From positions 1 to 64,000 of the forward strand of contig JADJJY010000005.1 of assembly GCA_016706275.1 (NCBI GenBank): 64,000 nucleotides of DNA. Direction: 5' to 3'. Under the pieces are notes generated by a model that made no database searches, was not told where the DNA came from, and was given only the letters and a program-made list of their open reading frames with translations. The stretch comes from Chloracidobacterium sp. (GTDB lineage: Bacteria; Acidobacteriota; Blastocatellia; Pyrinomonadales; Pyrinomonadaceae). A program made the position numbers and the translations under genes. Positions 63,890-64,000 of the stretch are shown here, piece by piece; the stretch's first letter is position 1, and every line of letters begins with the position of its first letter.

Positions 63890-64000
63890 TCACTTTCGAT
63901 ATTGACGCTCTATATTGTCTATCTTACCAACGCGTTTCATGTGCCGTTCTTCAGAAATATCCGTCGAGATAAACGCCTCGACGATCTGTTTTATTTCCTC
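63890..64000 (-). CDS. rpiB: Ribose-5-phosphate isomerase B, C-terminal end (partial)
   Basis: The last 36 codons run in from the right edge: EEIKQIVEAFISTDISEERH then MKRVGKI, which matches the RpiB/LacAB C-terminus (AF-ST ... ERH--R--KI). It would interconvert ribose 5-phosphate and ribulose 5-phosphate. The rest lies outside the window. It is followed by deoC. Confidence 0.75.
   Translation of the reverse strand, partial: EEIKQIVEAFISTDISEERHMKRVGKIDNIERQYRK

Overview
The window looks like chromosomal DNA of a Gram-negative bacterium, most likely Acidobacteriota, probably Blastocatellia. This is inferred from gene content, not from a database search. The supporting content is a PEP-CTERM protein, a VWFA-related secreted protein next to a large membrane Ser/Thr kinase, a fused formimidoyltransferase-cyclodeaminase, single-chain GlyRS, GTP-type PEP carboxykinase and Tat-exported beta-helix protein. 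About 57 recognisable genes lie in long co-directional runs.

Layout. 1-9 kb: a complete but rearranged Kdp high-affinity K+ system on the minus strand. It runs kdpD kinase half, kdpE, two envelope genes, a 33-codon micro-ORF, kdpF, kdpA, kdpB, kdpC, kdpD sensor half. It lies between an intact ftcD and a second copy of the last 137 bp of ftcD coding DNA, so it looks like a discrete insertion. 9-14 kb: ftcD, glyS, a PEGA/Ig secreted protein and a PEP-CTERM protein. 14.3-16.9 kb: pnp, damaged by an internal deletion and frameshift, and rpsO. 17-41 kb: accC, accB and one continuous minus-strand array of the alpha, spc, S10 and str ribosomal operons (rplQ to rpsL), including rpoA, infA, map, adk, secY, tuf and fusA. 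A near-perfect sigma-70 promoter drives it at 41.33-41.36 kb.

41.4-49.4 kb, plus strand: a 2Fe-2S protein, an EamA transporter, a CASTOR/POLLUX-like channel, a small membrane protein, pckG, DoxX, a Bax-inhibitor-1 protein and a zinc-ribbon membrane protein. 49.4-57.2 kb, minus strand: xseB, a membrane-anchored protein, xseA, the beta-helix protein, the VWA protein and the kinase. 57.5-63.0 kb: recA, tRNA-Phe, a DUF5648-like secreted protein, rarA, a TetR regulator, a 25-codon micro-ORF, a receiver-like protein (minus) and a DnaC-like ATPase. The right edge holds deoC and the end of rpiB. DeoC carries an extra N-terminal amphipathic helix of the kind that targets enzymes to bacterial microcompartments, so a sugar-phosphate microcompartment locus may begin just past the window.

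The most distinctive feature at the whole-window scale is a set of intergenic quasi-palindromes of about 35-90 bp. Their arms are built from short degenerate repeats of about 7-9 nt. Each has a different word but the same architecture, and many lie between co-transcribed ribosomal genes. Other points for follow-up are the ftcD duplication, the split kdpD, the pnp deletion, long Ala/Glu/Lys-rich tails on S17, L22 and L4, a kinase with a Ser/Thr-rich insert of about 130 residues in its activation segment, and a perfect GTTGCA-N4-TGCAAC palindrome upstream of recA.
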